58,304 bases of DNA from an uncultured Chloroflexota bacterium. GTDB taxonomy: Bacteria > Chloroflexota > Anaerolineae > Anaerolineales > Villigracilaceae. Every line of letters starts with the position of its first letter. Position 1 is the first letter of the stretch. The notes under the pieces were generated by a model. It was not told where the DNA came from, did no database searches, and saw only the letters and a program-made list of their open reading frames with translations. Positions 33,701-41,276 of this stretch are shown here, piece by piece. The position numbers and the translations under genes were made by a program. The stretch is from assembly GCA_903914955.1 (NCBI GenBank), contig CAIWRB010000069.1, forward strand, positions 1 through 58,304, given 5' to 3'.

Positions 33701-35158
33701 TTATCCTCCGGGTGTGGGTGTGGCTTCGCTGTCTGGTTTCGGCGTGGCATCACCGTTGATGGGTTCTTGAGTTGCTGCCCCTGCGTCTTCTGAAAAACTT
33801 CCGCCAAAACCAACACTGCAAACTCCGATATCATTCTGCAATACACAGTTCGATAATGAGCCGCTTGTTATAGTATTGAGAAGAGAGAGAACGTCTTCAG
33901 GGTTGTTCGCGAGCAAGGTCAGTCTGTTGCCTTTTTTGCTTTTTTCAAACAACACCAATCCATTTCCGGCACGGCCGATCTTGCCAAAGTTTTTCACGGT
34001 GATGGTTTCGCTGGCCTCGTTCAACTCAATATGAAATGTATCTGTGAATTTCAATAGCTCATCGATGGTAGTGAATGTGCCGAGGATAAGAGTGTCGCCT
34101 TCGCGCGGAGCTTCGTCCACGATCTGGATGGCCATACCCACTTTGATCAGCGAGGATTGTAAATCGCTGATCGCGGCGATCGTCTCTGCGGTCAATTGTA
34201 CTTCGGTTGATGGATAAATCTGTACGATCGATTGCGTGAAGATATATGGGAAATTTTCAAGAGAGATGGTTTGGTTTCCGCCCAGCGCAAAGTCTGCGAT
34301 GTTGGCGATAAGTGTGGCGTTGTCGGCCACGTTGTGATAAGGGAATGTCAGGAATGTGAAATCGCCGAATGCGAGAACATTTCCATTCATACTGAGCACC
34401 GCGCCACCTTCGGCTGGATCATGCGCATCGTTGATCGACGAAAGGGTGGATTCTGTTCCTCGAAGCAGTGTCAACCCTGAGGGCGATTTGACCGAGTGTG
34501 TCCCGTAGAGGGCTACCTGTTTGAGTCCAAAAGTCAATTCGTTTTTGCCGAAATCCTCAAAGAATACATTGCGGAAGTTGCCTTCGTTCTTTTCCACGTT
34601 ATAGAGATAATCGTTGTTGACGGTGATCCCAAACAGCGAGAGCAATGGGTTGACTGAGGATGCGTCAGAATAGTTGACAGCGGAACCGCTGAAGGAATCA
34701 AAATAAACCACACCGCGTGTGGCATCGGCGAATACGAGCAGTCTTCCGCCGCGATTCACGAAATCCTGCACAATTTTCGATTCTTCCCCGGAAAATGTAT
34801 TTGCTGGCGAAATGACAACATACGTACTCGCGTATTTCAACTTGTACGATAATGATGGGATGTCTGTGATTGACTCCACCTTTCCGCCGCGTTTTTCAAT
34901 TTCTTCTTTAAGGAATTGAATTTCAGAAGCTTGATACTGATTACTATGGGCCAAGTCAAATAATACAACTCCGCTGGTTTGTTTAATATTTTCATCCACT
35001 GATTGGGTTTCCAATGGTGGTTGTGATATGGTGAGCGATTGGTAATCTGGTGTGGATATCTTGGGCTGGTTGGGAATGCCGCGATAGAACCATAATCCGC
35101 GCGCAAATGCGGGGATTATCAAGGCGGCCAATGCGATCCAGAGCATATTCTTCTTCAT
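33701..35158 (-). CDS. Membrane-anchored DUF4350-like protein
   Basis: A 485-residue protein. One N-terminal hydrophobic helix (about residues 4-20) is followed by an extracytoplasmic region. That region has a strand-helix pattern resembling DUF4350/GldG-type domains: GVVLFDLAHSNQYQASEI, YVVISPANTFSGEESKIV, and FVNRGGRLLVFADATRG. The end is rich in Pro and Thr. No enzyme motif is visible. It lies between the S49 peptidase and the dienelactone hydrolase on the same strand, so it may be a partner of the peptidase. Confidence 0.7.
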   Translation of the reverse strand: MKKNMLWIALAALIIPAFARGLWFYRGIPNQPKISTPDYQSLTISQPPLETQSVDENIKQTSGVVLFDLAHSNQYQASEIQFLKEEIEKRGGKVESITDIPSLSYKLKYASTYVVISPANTFSGEESKIVQDFVNRGGRLLVFADATRGVVYFDSFSGSAVNYSDASSVNPLLSLFGITVNNDYLYNVEKNEGNFRNVFFEDFGKNELTFGLKQVALYGTHSVKSPSGLTLLRGTESTLSSINDAHDPAEGGAVLSMNGNVLAFGDFTFLTFPYHNVADNATLIANIADFALGGNQTISLENFPYIFTQSIVQIYPSTEVQLTAETIAAISDLQSSLIKVGMAIQIVDEAPREGDTLILGTFTTIDELLKFTDTFHIELNEASETITVKNFGKIGRAGNGLVLFEKSKKGNRLTLLANNPEDVLSLLNTITSGSLSNCVLQNDIGVCSVGFGGSFSEDAGAATQEPINGDATPKPDSEATPTPGG

Positions 35159-35167
35159 GGCTGCCTC

Positions 35168-36016
35168 CTATTGTTTTATGGGTAATTGTGGGATGAAAAG
35201 CATATACATGCCAGACTCGGTTGGGTAAGGCAGGTTGACTCCATCCGGGCTTTGAAGGAAAAAGGGATAGGGCGAAATGCTGGTTTCTGCGAGATTTCGC
35301 AGGTCAATTGTTTTAAAGTGCGCGACCCGTGCCAACTCAGCGGCTTTGTTAAAGGCGTCAGTTTCAGTGCCGAGTTCATCTGCGATCCCGATGCGAACCG
35401 CTTCGGTTCCGATCCAAATTTGTCCGCTCAAGATTTCTTCAAGGCCGATTTTAATCCGGTCACCCCGGCCGAGTTTGACGGCCTGAAAGAATCCTTCCTT
35501 GATCATGTCGATCTGGCGCATATCTGAATCACGTGGTGCGCCAAAGAGTTTATAAGGCCCGGTGGAAATAATCTCTTCATAAATAAATGGAGTGGGAGGC
35601 AGGTAGCCGATTACACCGATATTGCCGACCAGGGATGTGGGTTTGGCGTAGATATAATCTGTGTTCGCTGAAAGATAATACGCGCCACTGGCGGCCATAC
35701 CGTTTACTGCAGTGACAACCGGTTTCTTCGCGCGAAGCCGTGAGAGTTCCATGTACACGGCTTCGGTGTCGACCACGGTTCCGCCGGGGCTGTCAAATGC
35801 CAGAACCACTGCGCGAATTTCAGGATGGTCAATTGCATAATTGATCTGCGCGATCATACTTCGCGCTGTAGATGAGTAAATGGCGTCATCTAGGCGTATG
35901 ATTCCTACCACAGGCTGCGGGATTACAGCTGCGGCCAATATTCCGATCACCAGCGGAAGCGTGAGCCATAATAACCAGGTACGAACATGTTCCCATTTCC
36001 AATAAGCTTGGTTCAT
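35168..36016 (-). CDS. S49 (SppA-type) membrane serine peptidase
   Basis: A 282-residue protease. One N-terminal membrane helix (about residues 13-34) precedes a ClpP-like crotonase fold. The nucleophile is S110 in GMAASGAYYLS. The preceding AFDSPGGTV and the SLVGNIGVIGY region are signal-peptide-peptidase motifs. Unlike long SppA forms it has one catalytic domain. A TTGACA-N17-TATCCT promoter and AAGGAGTT site precede it. It is the first gene of the leftward operon running to the helicases. Confidence 0.9.
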   Translation of the reverse strand: MNQAYWKWEHVRTWLLWLTLPLVIGILAAAVIPQPVVGIIRLDDAIYSSTARSMIAQINYAIDHPEIRAVVLAFDSPGGTVVDTEAVYMELSRLRAKKPVVTAVNGMAASGAYYLSANTDYIYAKPTSLVGNIGVIGYLPPTPFIYEEIISTGPYKLFGAPRDSDMRQIDMIKEGFFQAVKLGRGDRIKIGLEEILSGQIWIGTEAVRIGIADELGTETDAFNKAAELARVAHFKTIDLRNLAETSISPYPFFLQSPDGVNLPYPTESGMYMLFIPQLPIKQ

Positions 36017-36049
36017 TGCAACTCCTTTGTTTTTGGGGTCGATTCGTTC

Positions 36050-36078
36050 AGGATATACGAGATGGAGATGTTTGTCAA
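36050..36078 (-). promoter_or_regulatory. Promoter of the S49 peptidase operon
   Basis: TTGACA and TATCCT are 17 nt apart on the minus strand, about 34 nt before the ATG. This promoter is divergent from that of rplU. Confidence 0.8.
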
Positions 36079-36204
36079 TAAGGTTGAATTACAGATGGAA
36101 AGTATCATCTTTATCTGAAACCTGCGGAGCCATCTTTGACATTTTCAACCAGTTTCCCGTCCAATATAGGGCAGGTTGTGTTTAAATTTTGTACCAGAAA
36201 ATCG

Positions 36205-36234
36205 TTGACAGGTGTACCAACCCGCATGTATAAT
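36205..36234 (+). promoter_or_regulatory. Promoter of rplU-rpmA-rpmE
   Basis: TTGACA and TATAAT, both perfect consensus, are 18 nt apart. The leader to the rplU start is about 85 nt long (36241-36326). It contains a CCGC/GCGG pair and a GGAGAAAATA ribosome site, and could hold a regulatory fold, but I do not recognise a known class. Confidence 0.85.
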
Positions 36235-36326
36235 ACCGTCCGCTAATTAACCCAGCTTCCCCGTGACCAGGCGTAGAGTGTAAGTTCTCCGCAGGGTACG
36301 CGGCGAAGTGATGACTGGAGAAAATA

Positions 36327-36692
36327 ATGAGAATTGCAATCGTTGAAAGCGGCGGCAAGCAATACCGCGTCGTCGAAGGGTCTACTATTGATGTGGACCG
36401 CCTCGCCTATGAAATAGGTAAAAAGTTTGACTTTGAACGCGTTCTGCTCATGGCAGACGGAGAAGTCATAATGGTCGGTACCCCCACAGTTGGTGAGATT
36501 ATTGTTTCTGCCACAGTGGTTGACCATGTAAAAGGCCCCAAGGTTACCTCCTTCAAATATCGTCCCAAGAAGCGCATCCGTGTGAAGGGTGGCCATCGCC
36601 ATTTCTACACTCGTTTGATGATCGATTTCATCGGCCAAACTGGTGAAGAGCGCAAGGTCGAATCTAAAGAAGAAATCGTTCTCGAGGTTTGA
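36327..36692 (+). CDS. rplU: Ribosomal protein bL21
   Basis: A 121-residue L21 protein of the large subunit. It begins MRIAIVESGGKQYRV, and the C-terminal basic cluster KYRPKKRIRVKGGHRH is typical; this part binds 23S rRNA. It has a short acidic tail. It is the first gene of a three-gene ribosomal operon with rpmA, the usual pairing. Confidence 0.97.
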   Translation: MRIAIVESGGKQYRVVEGSTIDVDRLAYEIGKKFDFERVLLMADGEVIMVGTPTVGEIIVSATVVDHVKGPKVTSFKYRPKKRIRVKGGHRHFYTRLMIDFIGQTGEERKVESKEEIVLEV

Positions 36693-36754
36693 CACGAATC
36701 GTTTCGAGGCGATGGAAGAGCCAAAGGTTTAGTACCAGGTAACGGTTTAGACAA

Positions 36755-36781
36755 TGGAAGCGGGTAAGAAATCCGCTTCCA
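36755..36781 (+). repeat. Hairpin between rplU and rpmA
   Basis: TGGAAGCGG and CCGCTTCCA form a perfect 9-bp stem with a 9-nt loop. No T-run follows, so it is probably not a terminator. It could be an mRNA processing or regulatory hairpin. Confidence 0.5.
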
Positions 36782-36813
36782 GGAAGATCGATGAAATATA
36801 GTGAGAGGTAGAA

Positions 36814-37074
36814 ATGGCACATAAAACAGGTGGCGGATCAACCCGCAACGGTCGTGACAGCAACTCCCAGCGTTTGGGTGTAAAGCGTTACGCCGGTCAA
36901 TTTGTCCTTTCTGGTAATATTCTTGTTCGCCAACGCGGCACCAAGATCAAACCAGGCATTAATGTATTGGTTGGTAAAGACGATACCTTGTTCGCGATCG
37001 CGGACGGGATCGTAATGTTCGACATAGTGCATGGACGTAAGCGCGTAAACATCGTCCCAGCTGAGGTAGTGTAA
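36814..37074 (+). CDS. rpmA: Ribosomal protein bL27
   Basis: An 86-residue L27 with the standard [16 protein letters not shown] start, whose N-terminal tail reaches the peptidyl transferase centre. No cleavable leader (as in Firmicutes) is present. The body matches the family ([20 protein letters not shown]). The next gene starts 2 nt after its stop. Confidence 0.98.
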   Translation: MAHKTGGGSTRNGRDSNSQRLGVKRYAGQFVLSGNILVRQRGTKIKPGINVLVGKDDTLFAIADGIVMFDIVHGRKRVNIVPAEVV

Positions 37075-37075
37075 C

Positions 37076-37633
37076 ATGCAAGCAGAAATTCATCCTGTAG
37101 TTTACGACGCCAAGGTAACTTGCGCTTCCTGTGGAAAAACATGGGTAACCACATCCACCAAGAAAGAATTACGCATTGACGTATGCTCCAACTGTCATCC
37201 GTTCTTCACTGGTGAATCTGCCCGTATTATGGATATCGAAGGTCAAGTGGATCGCTTCTATAAGAAGCTTTCAGCGCGCCAGACTTATGTTGAACAGCAG
37301 AAAGCCAAGGAAGAGACTTTGAACTCACCTGATCGCTCAATTGACGATCTTGAGCTTTCTCCCCGCGCAACTGACGCTCTTAAGAAGGCCGGTATTTTGA
37401 GCATTGGTCAAATCCTCGCAAAACTTGGCGAAGGCAATGCCTCCATGTTGGAGATTGCTGGCTTCGGTCAATCTTCACTCACGGCTGTCAAGAAGAAGTT
37501 GCGTTCGTTGGACTTTGAAGTTCCTGAAGTTCCCGATCCTCCTAAAGCGGTTAAGGCTCCTAAAGTTGTAGCACCCGAAGTCACTACCGATGCTCCTGAA
37601 GCCGACGCTCCCGCAGCTGAAGCAAGCGAATAG
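37076..37633 (+). CDS. rpmE: Ribosomal protein bL31 fused to an RNA-polymerase-alpha CTD-like domain
   Basis: The protein is 185 residues, more than twice the usual 66-75 for L31. Residues 1-70 are a zinc-ribbon L31 with C16, C19, C37 and C40 (CASC and CSNC). After a hydrophilic linker, residues 84-146 match the alpha C-terminal domain of RNA polymerase. The [17 protein letters not shown] segment aligns with LELTVRSANCLKA; the DNA-contacting arginine (R265 in E. coli) corresponds to R97. The [13 protein letters not shown] segment aligns with LGKKSLTEIK. A Pro/Ala/Glu-rich tail ends the protein. It follows rpmA in the operon. Confidence 0.9.
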   Translation: MQAEIHPVVYDAKVTCASCGKTWVTTSTKKELRIDVCSNCHPFFTGESARIMDIEGQVDRFYKKLSARQTYVEQQKAKEETLNSPDRSIDDLELSPRATDALKKAGILSIGQILAKLGEGNASMLEIAGFGQSSLTAVKKKLRSLDFEVPEVPDPPKAVKAPKVVAPEVTTDAPEADAPAAEASE

Positions 37634-37683
37634 GATTTGTTTTCCCAATACTTTGTCAGGCAGCGATTTCTCAGGTAAACTAG

Positions 37684-37714
37684 ACAGGCAGATGCGTAAG
37701 CGTCTGCCTGTTTT
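37684..37714 (+). terminator. Terminator of the ribosomal protein operon
   Basis: ACAGGCAGATGC and GCGTCTGCCTGT pair over 12 bp (one G:T) around a GTAA loop, followed by TTTT. It lies 50 nt after the rpmE stop. Confidence 0.85.
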
Positions 37715-37756
37715 CATAATCCCAATATAACCCTTTCCAATTTAGGGAGAGTTTGA

Positions 37757-38326
37757 ATGAGACACACACACGGTTCCATTGAAGTTGTCTGCGGGTCCAT
37801 GTTCAGCGGAAAGACCGATGAACTCATCCGCCGACTTGTACGCGCTACGATCGCAAAACAAAAAGTTCAAGTGTTCAAGCCCGCCATAGATATTCGTTAC
37901 GCGGTCGAGAAAGTGGCTTCGCATACCGGCTCGACCTTTGATGCGACCCCGGTTGAGAAAGCTGCAGAGATCCGCGCGAAGTTGGATGCAGATACTACCG
38001 TCGTCGGCATTGACGAGGCTCAATTCTTCGACGCTGAAGTTGTATCTGTTGCGCAGGAATTGGCGTCACGCGGCGTGCGTGTACTCGTTGCCGGACTTGA
38101 TACAGATTTTCGCGGCGAGCCTTTTGGCTCAATGCCCATCCTCATGGCAGAAGCGGAGAATGTTACAAAACTTCACGCGATCTGTATGGTCTGTGGCGAC
38201 GATGCCTCGCGCACTCAAAGATTAGTCAATGGCAACCCCGCTCATTATGACGATCCAGTCGTCATCGTGGGCGCGTCAGAAATGTACGAAGCGCGCTGCA
38301 GACAACATCACGAAGTGCCGCGTTAA
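37757..38326 (+). CDS. tdk: Thymidine kinase
   Basis: A 189-residue type II thymidine kinase. The P-loop [14 protein letters not shown] lies near residue 12. The DEAQFFD motif carries the catalytic glutamate, and the C-terminal lasso region contains the CMVCGDDA half of the zinc site with YEARCRQHH. It phosphorylates thymidine for dTMP salvage. An AGGGAGAG ribosome site precedes the ATG. It sits with hpt, another nucleotide salvage gene. Confidence 0.95.
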   Translation: MRHTHGSIEVVCGSMFSGKTDELIRRLVRATIAKQKVQVFKPAIDIRYAVEKVASHTGSTFDATPVEKAAEIRAKLDADTTVVGIDEAQFFDAEVVSVAQELASRGVRVLVAGLDTDFRGEPFGSMPILMAEAENVTKLHAICMVCGDDASRTQRLVNGNPAHYDDPVVIVGASEMYEARCRQHHEVPR

Positions 38327-38360
38327 AACCCGCTGCGGATAAAAAACTCATTGGTGAATT

Positions 38361-38918
38361 ATGCAAAACTATAAAGAGCTTCTCTCCGAAATATTGATCG
38401 ACTCAGACTCCTTGCAGGCGCGTATAAAGGTACTTGGCGCGCAGATCAGCCTGGATTATCCCGATGGCGACCTTTTGCTGATCTGCATCTTACGCGGAGG
38501 CGTGCCTTTCATGGTCGATCTCAGCCGAAGCATCACTTCGCCGCATATGATGGATTTTATGGCTGTCTCTTCTTATGGTGTAGGCAAACGTGAATCGACT
38601 GGTTCTGCGCGTGTGACGCTTGATCTGCAAACCGATATTCGCGGCAAGCACGTTCTTCTTATCGAAGATATTGTGGATAGCGGCCACACGATTTCGTCTG
38701 TCCTTCAAATGCTAGAAACGCGCCAACCTAAAAGTCTAAAAGTCTGCGCGTTACTTGATAAACCCGAACGCCGCGAAGCGCAGGTACTCATTCATTATCT
38801 TGGTTTTACCATTCCCAATAAATTTGTGTTTGGCTACGGTCTTGACCTTGATGAATATTATCGCAACTTAACATTTGTAGGCGTTGTTGATCTGGATAAA
38901 TATAAACCGTCCGCTTGA
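38361..38918 (+). CDS. hpt: Hypoxanthine phosphoribosyltransferase
   Basis: A 185-residue type I phosphoribosyltransferase. The PRPP loop is VLLIEDIVDSGHTISSVL, with the two acidic residues E and D. The flexible SSYGVGKRESTGSARV and the purine-side VGVVDLDKY motifs are typical of HPRT. It salvages hypoxanthine (and perhaps guanine). The next gene starts 4 nt after its stop. Confidence 0.95.
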   Translation: MQNYKELLSEILIDSDSLQARIKVLGAQISLDYPDGDLLLICILRGGVPFMVDLSRSITSPHMMDFMAVSSYGVGKRESTGSARVTLDLQTDIRGKHVLLIEDIVDSGHTISSVLQMLETRQPKSLKVCALLDKPERREAQVLIHYLGFTIPNKFVFGYGLDLDEYYRNLTFVGVVDLDKYKPSA

Positions 38919-38921
38919 TCT

Positions 38922-40595
38922 GTGATCGAAATGAATGACGAATTACCCCACCAGAATTCGCCTTACGCGGGTCGTTGGGTTGCCCTTGTTAATGGAAAAG
39001 TAGTCGCGCAGGATGGCACGCTCGATCAGGTTTTGCGCGCTTCACAGCATAGCCGTCATAAAGAAAAACCAGAGATCGTTTTCATGCCAGCTTCTTTTAT
39101 GCTTCCCCCTTTAGTGGAAAAAATACTTGATGTTCTGCCTGCTGACCAGGAAATTTATCTGGTCGGTGGTGCGGTGCGTGATCTATTAATTTCCCGCATC
39201 TCACCCGACCTGGATTTTGCCGTGCCAGCGGCAGGCATTTCCCTCGCTCGAAAAGTTGCCAACGCCCTTAACGCTCACTTCGTCTTATTAGATGATGAAC
39301 GGGATACGGGTCGAGTTGTTGCAACCAACGAAGATGGTTCACGCATCTTTCTAGATTTTGCAGTTTATCGCGGCACAAATCTGGAGGAAGATTTGCGCGC
39401 GCGTGATTTCACGATCAACGCGCTTGCATATAATATGCGTGATGGAACAATCTTTGATCCACTTGAAGGCGGTAATGATCTGCGCCAAAAAATAATCCGC
39501 GCATGTTCACCAACTTCGTTATCAGACGACCCCGTCCGCATTTTGCGAGCCATCCGTCAGGCTGCGGCATTTGGATTTCGAATTGAGAAAAATACTCGAG
39601 AATTGCTGAAGCAGGCCGCAGATCAGCTAGGGCGTATTTCTCCCGAACGTGTGCGTGATGAAATCTTCAAGATTCTCAGCGGTCCAAAACCTGATGCGTC
39701 CATGCGCGCGCTTGAAATGCTTGGCGTGTTGCCGCACATCCTGCCGGAACTGGTTGCCATGAAGGGTGTGGAGCAATCTGAGCCGCACATGTACGAAGTT
39801 TGGACGCACACCTTGGCTGTGCTCGATTATCTTAACCAGGTCATATCTGCTTTGCGTGTAGGATATGATGCCGAGAAAACAAATGACATGTTCACAGGTT
39901 TGCTAGGTTTACAACTCGGTCGTTATCGTGAACAAATTGCAAAACATTTTACTGAGTTACTCAATGTGGACCGCTCCTTGCGTTCCCTGCTTTTCTTCGC
40001 TGCGTTATATCACGATGTAAGCAAATCCGAAACAAAGACCGTGGAAGCATCAGGGCGCATTCGTTTTTTTGATCATGATATTAAAGGCGCAGAAGTTGCC
40101 ATGGAGCGCGCGCATGGATTTAATTTAAGCAATAATGAAATTGAACGTTTGCAAACTATTATCAAGAATCACATGCGCATTCATTTCTTTGCAGATCGTG
40201 TGATAAAGGAAAAACAAGCGCCATCACGCAAAGCCATTTATCGTTTCTTCCGCGATAGTGGAGAAGCAGGCGTTGATCTTGTTCTTCTGGGGCTGGCTGA
40301 TGTGCGCGCCACACGTGCTCATGCGTTGACAATTGAAACCTGGAATGGTTATCTCGAGGTTGCCCGTACCCTGCTTGAGAGTTATTGGGAACGGTCACGC
40401 GAGATCATTGCTCCGCCTCGTTTGCTAAACGGGGATGAGTTGATAAAAGAATTGGGCCTCAAGCCAGGCCCTGTTATTGGTCAACTTTTGGAATCTATCC
40501 GCGAGAATCAAGCCGCGGGAAAAATTGACGATCGAGAGCAAGCTTTAGCTTTTGCGCGTGATGAACTTATAAATGAAATGAATGGCGAATCATAA
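38922..40595 (+). CDS. CCA-adding enzyme/poly(A) polymerase family nucleotidyltransferase with HD domain
   Basis: A 557-residue class II nucleotidyltransferase. The head domain shows YLVGGAVRDLLI and SPDLDFAV (the DxD metal site), then RARDFTINALAYN. The neck is RIEKNTRELL. The C-terminal HD domain (LYHDVSKSETK) could give phosphodiesterase activity. It likely adds or repairs the CCA end of tRNA, but poly(A) activity is possible. The start is GTG at 38922; an ATG 9 nt later is an alternative. An N-terminal extension of about 80 residues precedes the head domain. Confidence 0.9.
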   Translation: MIEMNDELPHQNSPYAGRWVALVNGKVVAQDGTLDQVLRASQHSRHKEKPEIVFMPASFMLPPLVEKILDVLPADQEIYLVGGAVRDLLISRISPDLDFAVPAAGISLARKVANALNAHFVLLDDERDTGRVVATNEDGSRIFLDFAVYRGTNLEEDLRARDFTINALAYNMRDGTIFDPLEGGNDLRQKIIRACSPTSLSDDPVRILRAIRQAAAFGFRIEKNTRELLKQAADQLGRISPERVRDEIFKILSGPKPDASMRALEMLGVLPHILPELVAMKGVEQSEPHMYEVWTHTLAVLDYLNQVISALRVGYDAEKTNDMFTGLLGLQLGRYREQIAKHFTELLNVDRSLRSLLFFAALYHDVSKSETKTVEASGRIRFFDHDIKGAEVAMERAHGFNLSNNEIERLQTIIKNHMRIHFFADRVIKEKQAPSRKAIYRFFRDSGEAGVDLVLLGLADVRATRAHALTIETWNGYLEVARTLLESYWERSREIIAPPRLLNGDELIKELGLKPGPVIGQLLESIRENQAAGKIDDREQALAFARDELINEMNGES

Positions 40596-40620
40596 AATTT
40601 ATTAAGCCTTTAGAAAAAGA

Positions 40621-40655
40621 AAAAAACCCGTCACCTTCGTGAAACGGGTTTTTTG
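40621..40655. terminator. Bidirectional terminator between convergent genes
   Basis: ACCCGTCAC and GTGAAACGGGT pair (with a two-A bulge) around a CTTC loop, flanked by A-run on the left and T-run on the right. It serves the polymerase gene and the convergent receiver gene. Confidence 0.85.
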
Positions 40656-40675
40656 TTAATTATACTGAAATGGAT

Positions 40676-41113
40676 TTACGGTCGGAATGGAAGCGGTTGA
40701 GTATTACTTCTGAAAGGGACTATTTTTTTCTTCGGTTCATTTTCAAATACATCAGTTTGTCTGACCATCTTTCTGATATGCGCGACGAGCACACTGCTTG
40801 GTACTGGTTTGACGAGATAATCGTCTGCCCCGGCATCCAATATGCTGGCAATTATGGTCGGGTTGTTGATGGCTGAAAGGATCAGGATGGGAATATTACT
40901 GAACGTACGGATTGCTGAACAAACCTGCCATCCATCCATATCAGGCATCATAAGATCAAGCAGAACGACGTTGGGGTAGATTTTTTGCGCCAGTTCGACA
41001 CCCTCTGTACTGACGTTTGAAGTGACCACATCAAAGCCGTGCGTTTTGAGCAACATGCTCATTAATTCTGTAATGGCAATATCATCATCTATAACAAGTA
41101 TTTTTGTGGGCAT
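40676..41113 (-). CDS. Single-domain response regulator
   Basis: The ATG at 41113 has an ACAGGA site upstream, so I use it in place of the longer frame. The receiver domain shows VIDDDIAIT, the phosphoacceptor in VVLLDLMMPDMDGWQ and the KPV switch lysine. No output domain follows, only a short basic tail (EPKKKIVPFRSN). It probably acts by protein binding, like CheY. No kinase gene is adjacent. Confidence 0.9.
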   Translation of the reverse strand: MPTKILVIDDDIAITELMSMLLKTHGFDVVTSNVSTEGVELAQKIYPNVVLLDLMMPDMDGWQVCSAIRTFSNIPILILSAINNPTIIASILDAGADDYLVKPVPSSVLVAHIRKMVRQTDVFENEPKKKIVPFRSNTQPLPFRP

Positions 41114-41205
41114 ATTTTTTCCTGTCCCTATTATCCTTGATTTAGGCTGCGTGCTACTTTGCAATAAGTTTACAGATTAGCCATTACATTCGTGATGTTT
41201 GTCAG

Positions 41206-41233
41206 TTGCCAATTTCGCCTTTTTTGGTAGAAT
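41206..41233 (+). promoter_or_regulatory. Promoter of ppdK
   Basis: TTGCCA and TAGAAT are 16 nt apart, about 43 nt before the ppdK start. Confidence 0.65.
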
Positions 41234-41244
41234 ATTTCAGCGTT

Positions 41245-41268
41245 ATGCGTGAAAATCAATACATATAG
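41245..41268 (+). CDS. Possible 7-codon upstream ORF before ppdK
   Basis: ATG CGT GAA AAT CAA TAC ATA TAG begins 11 nt after the -10 box. Its TAG stop overlaps the TAGGAG ribosome site of ppdK. It might tune ppdK translation, or be chance. Confidence 0.3.
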   Translation: MRENQYI

Positions 41269-41276
41269 GAGTTACT

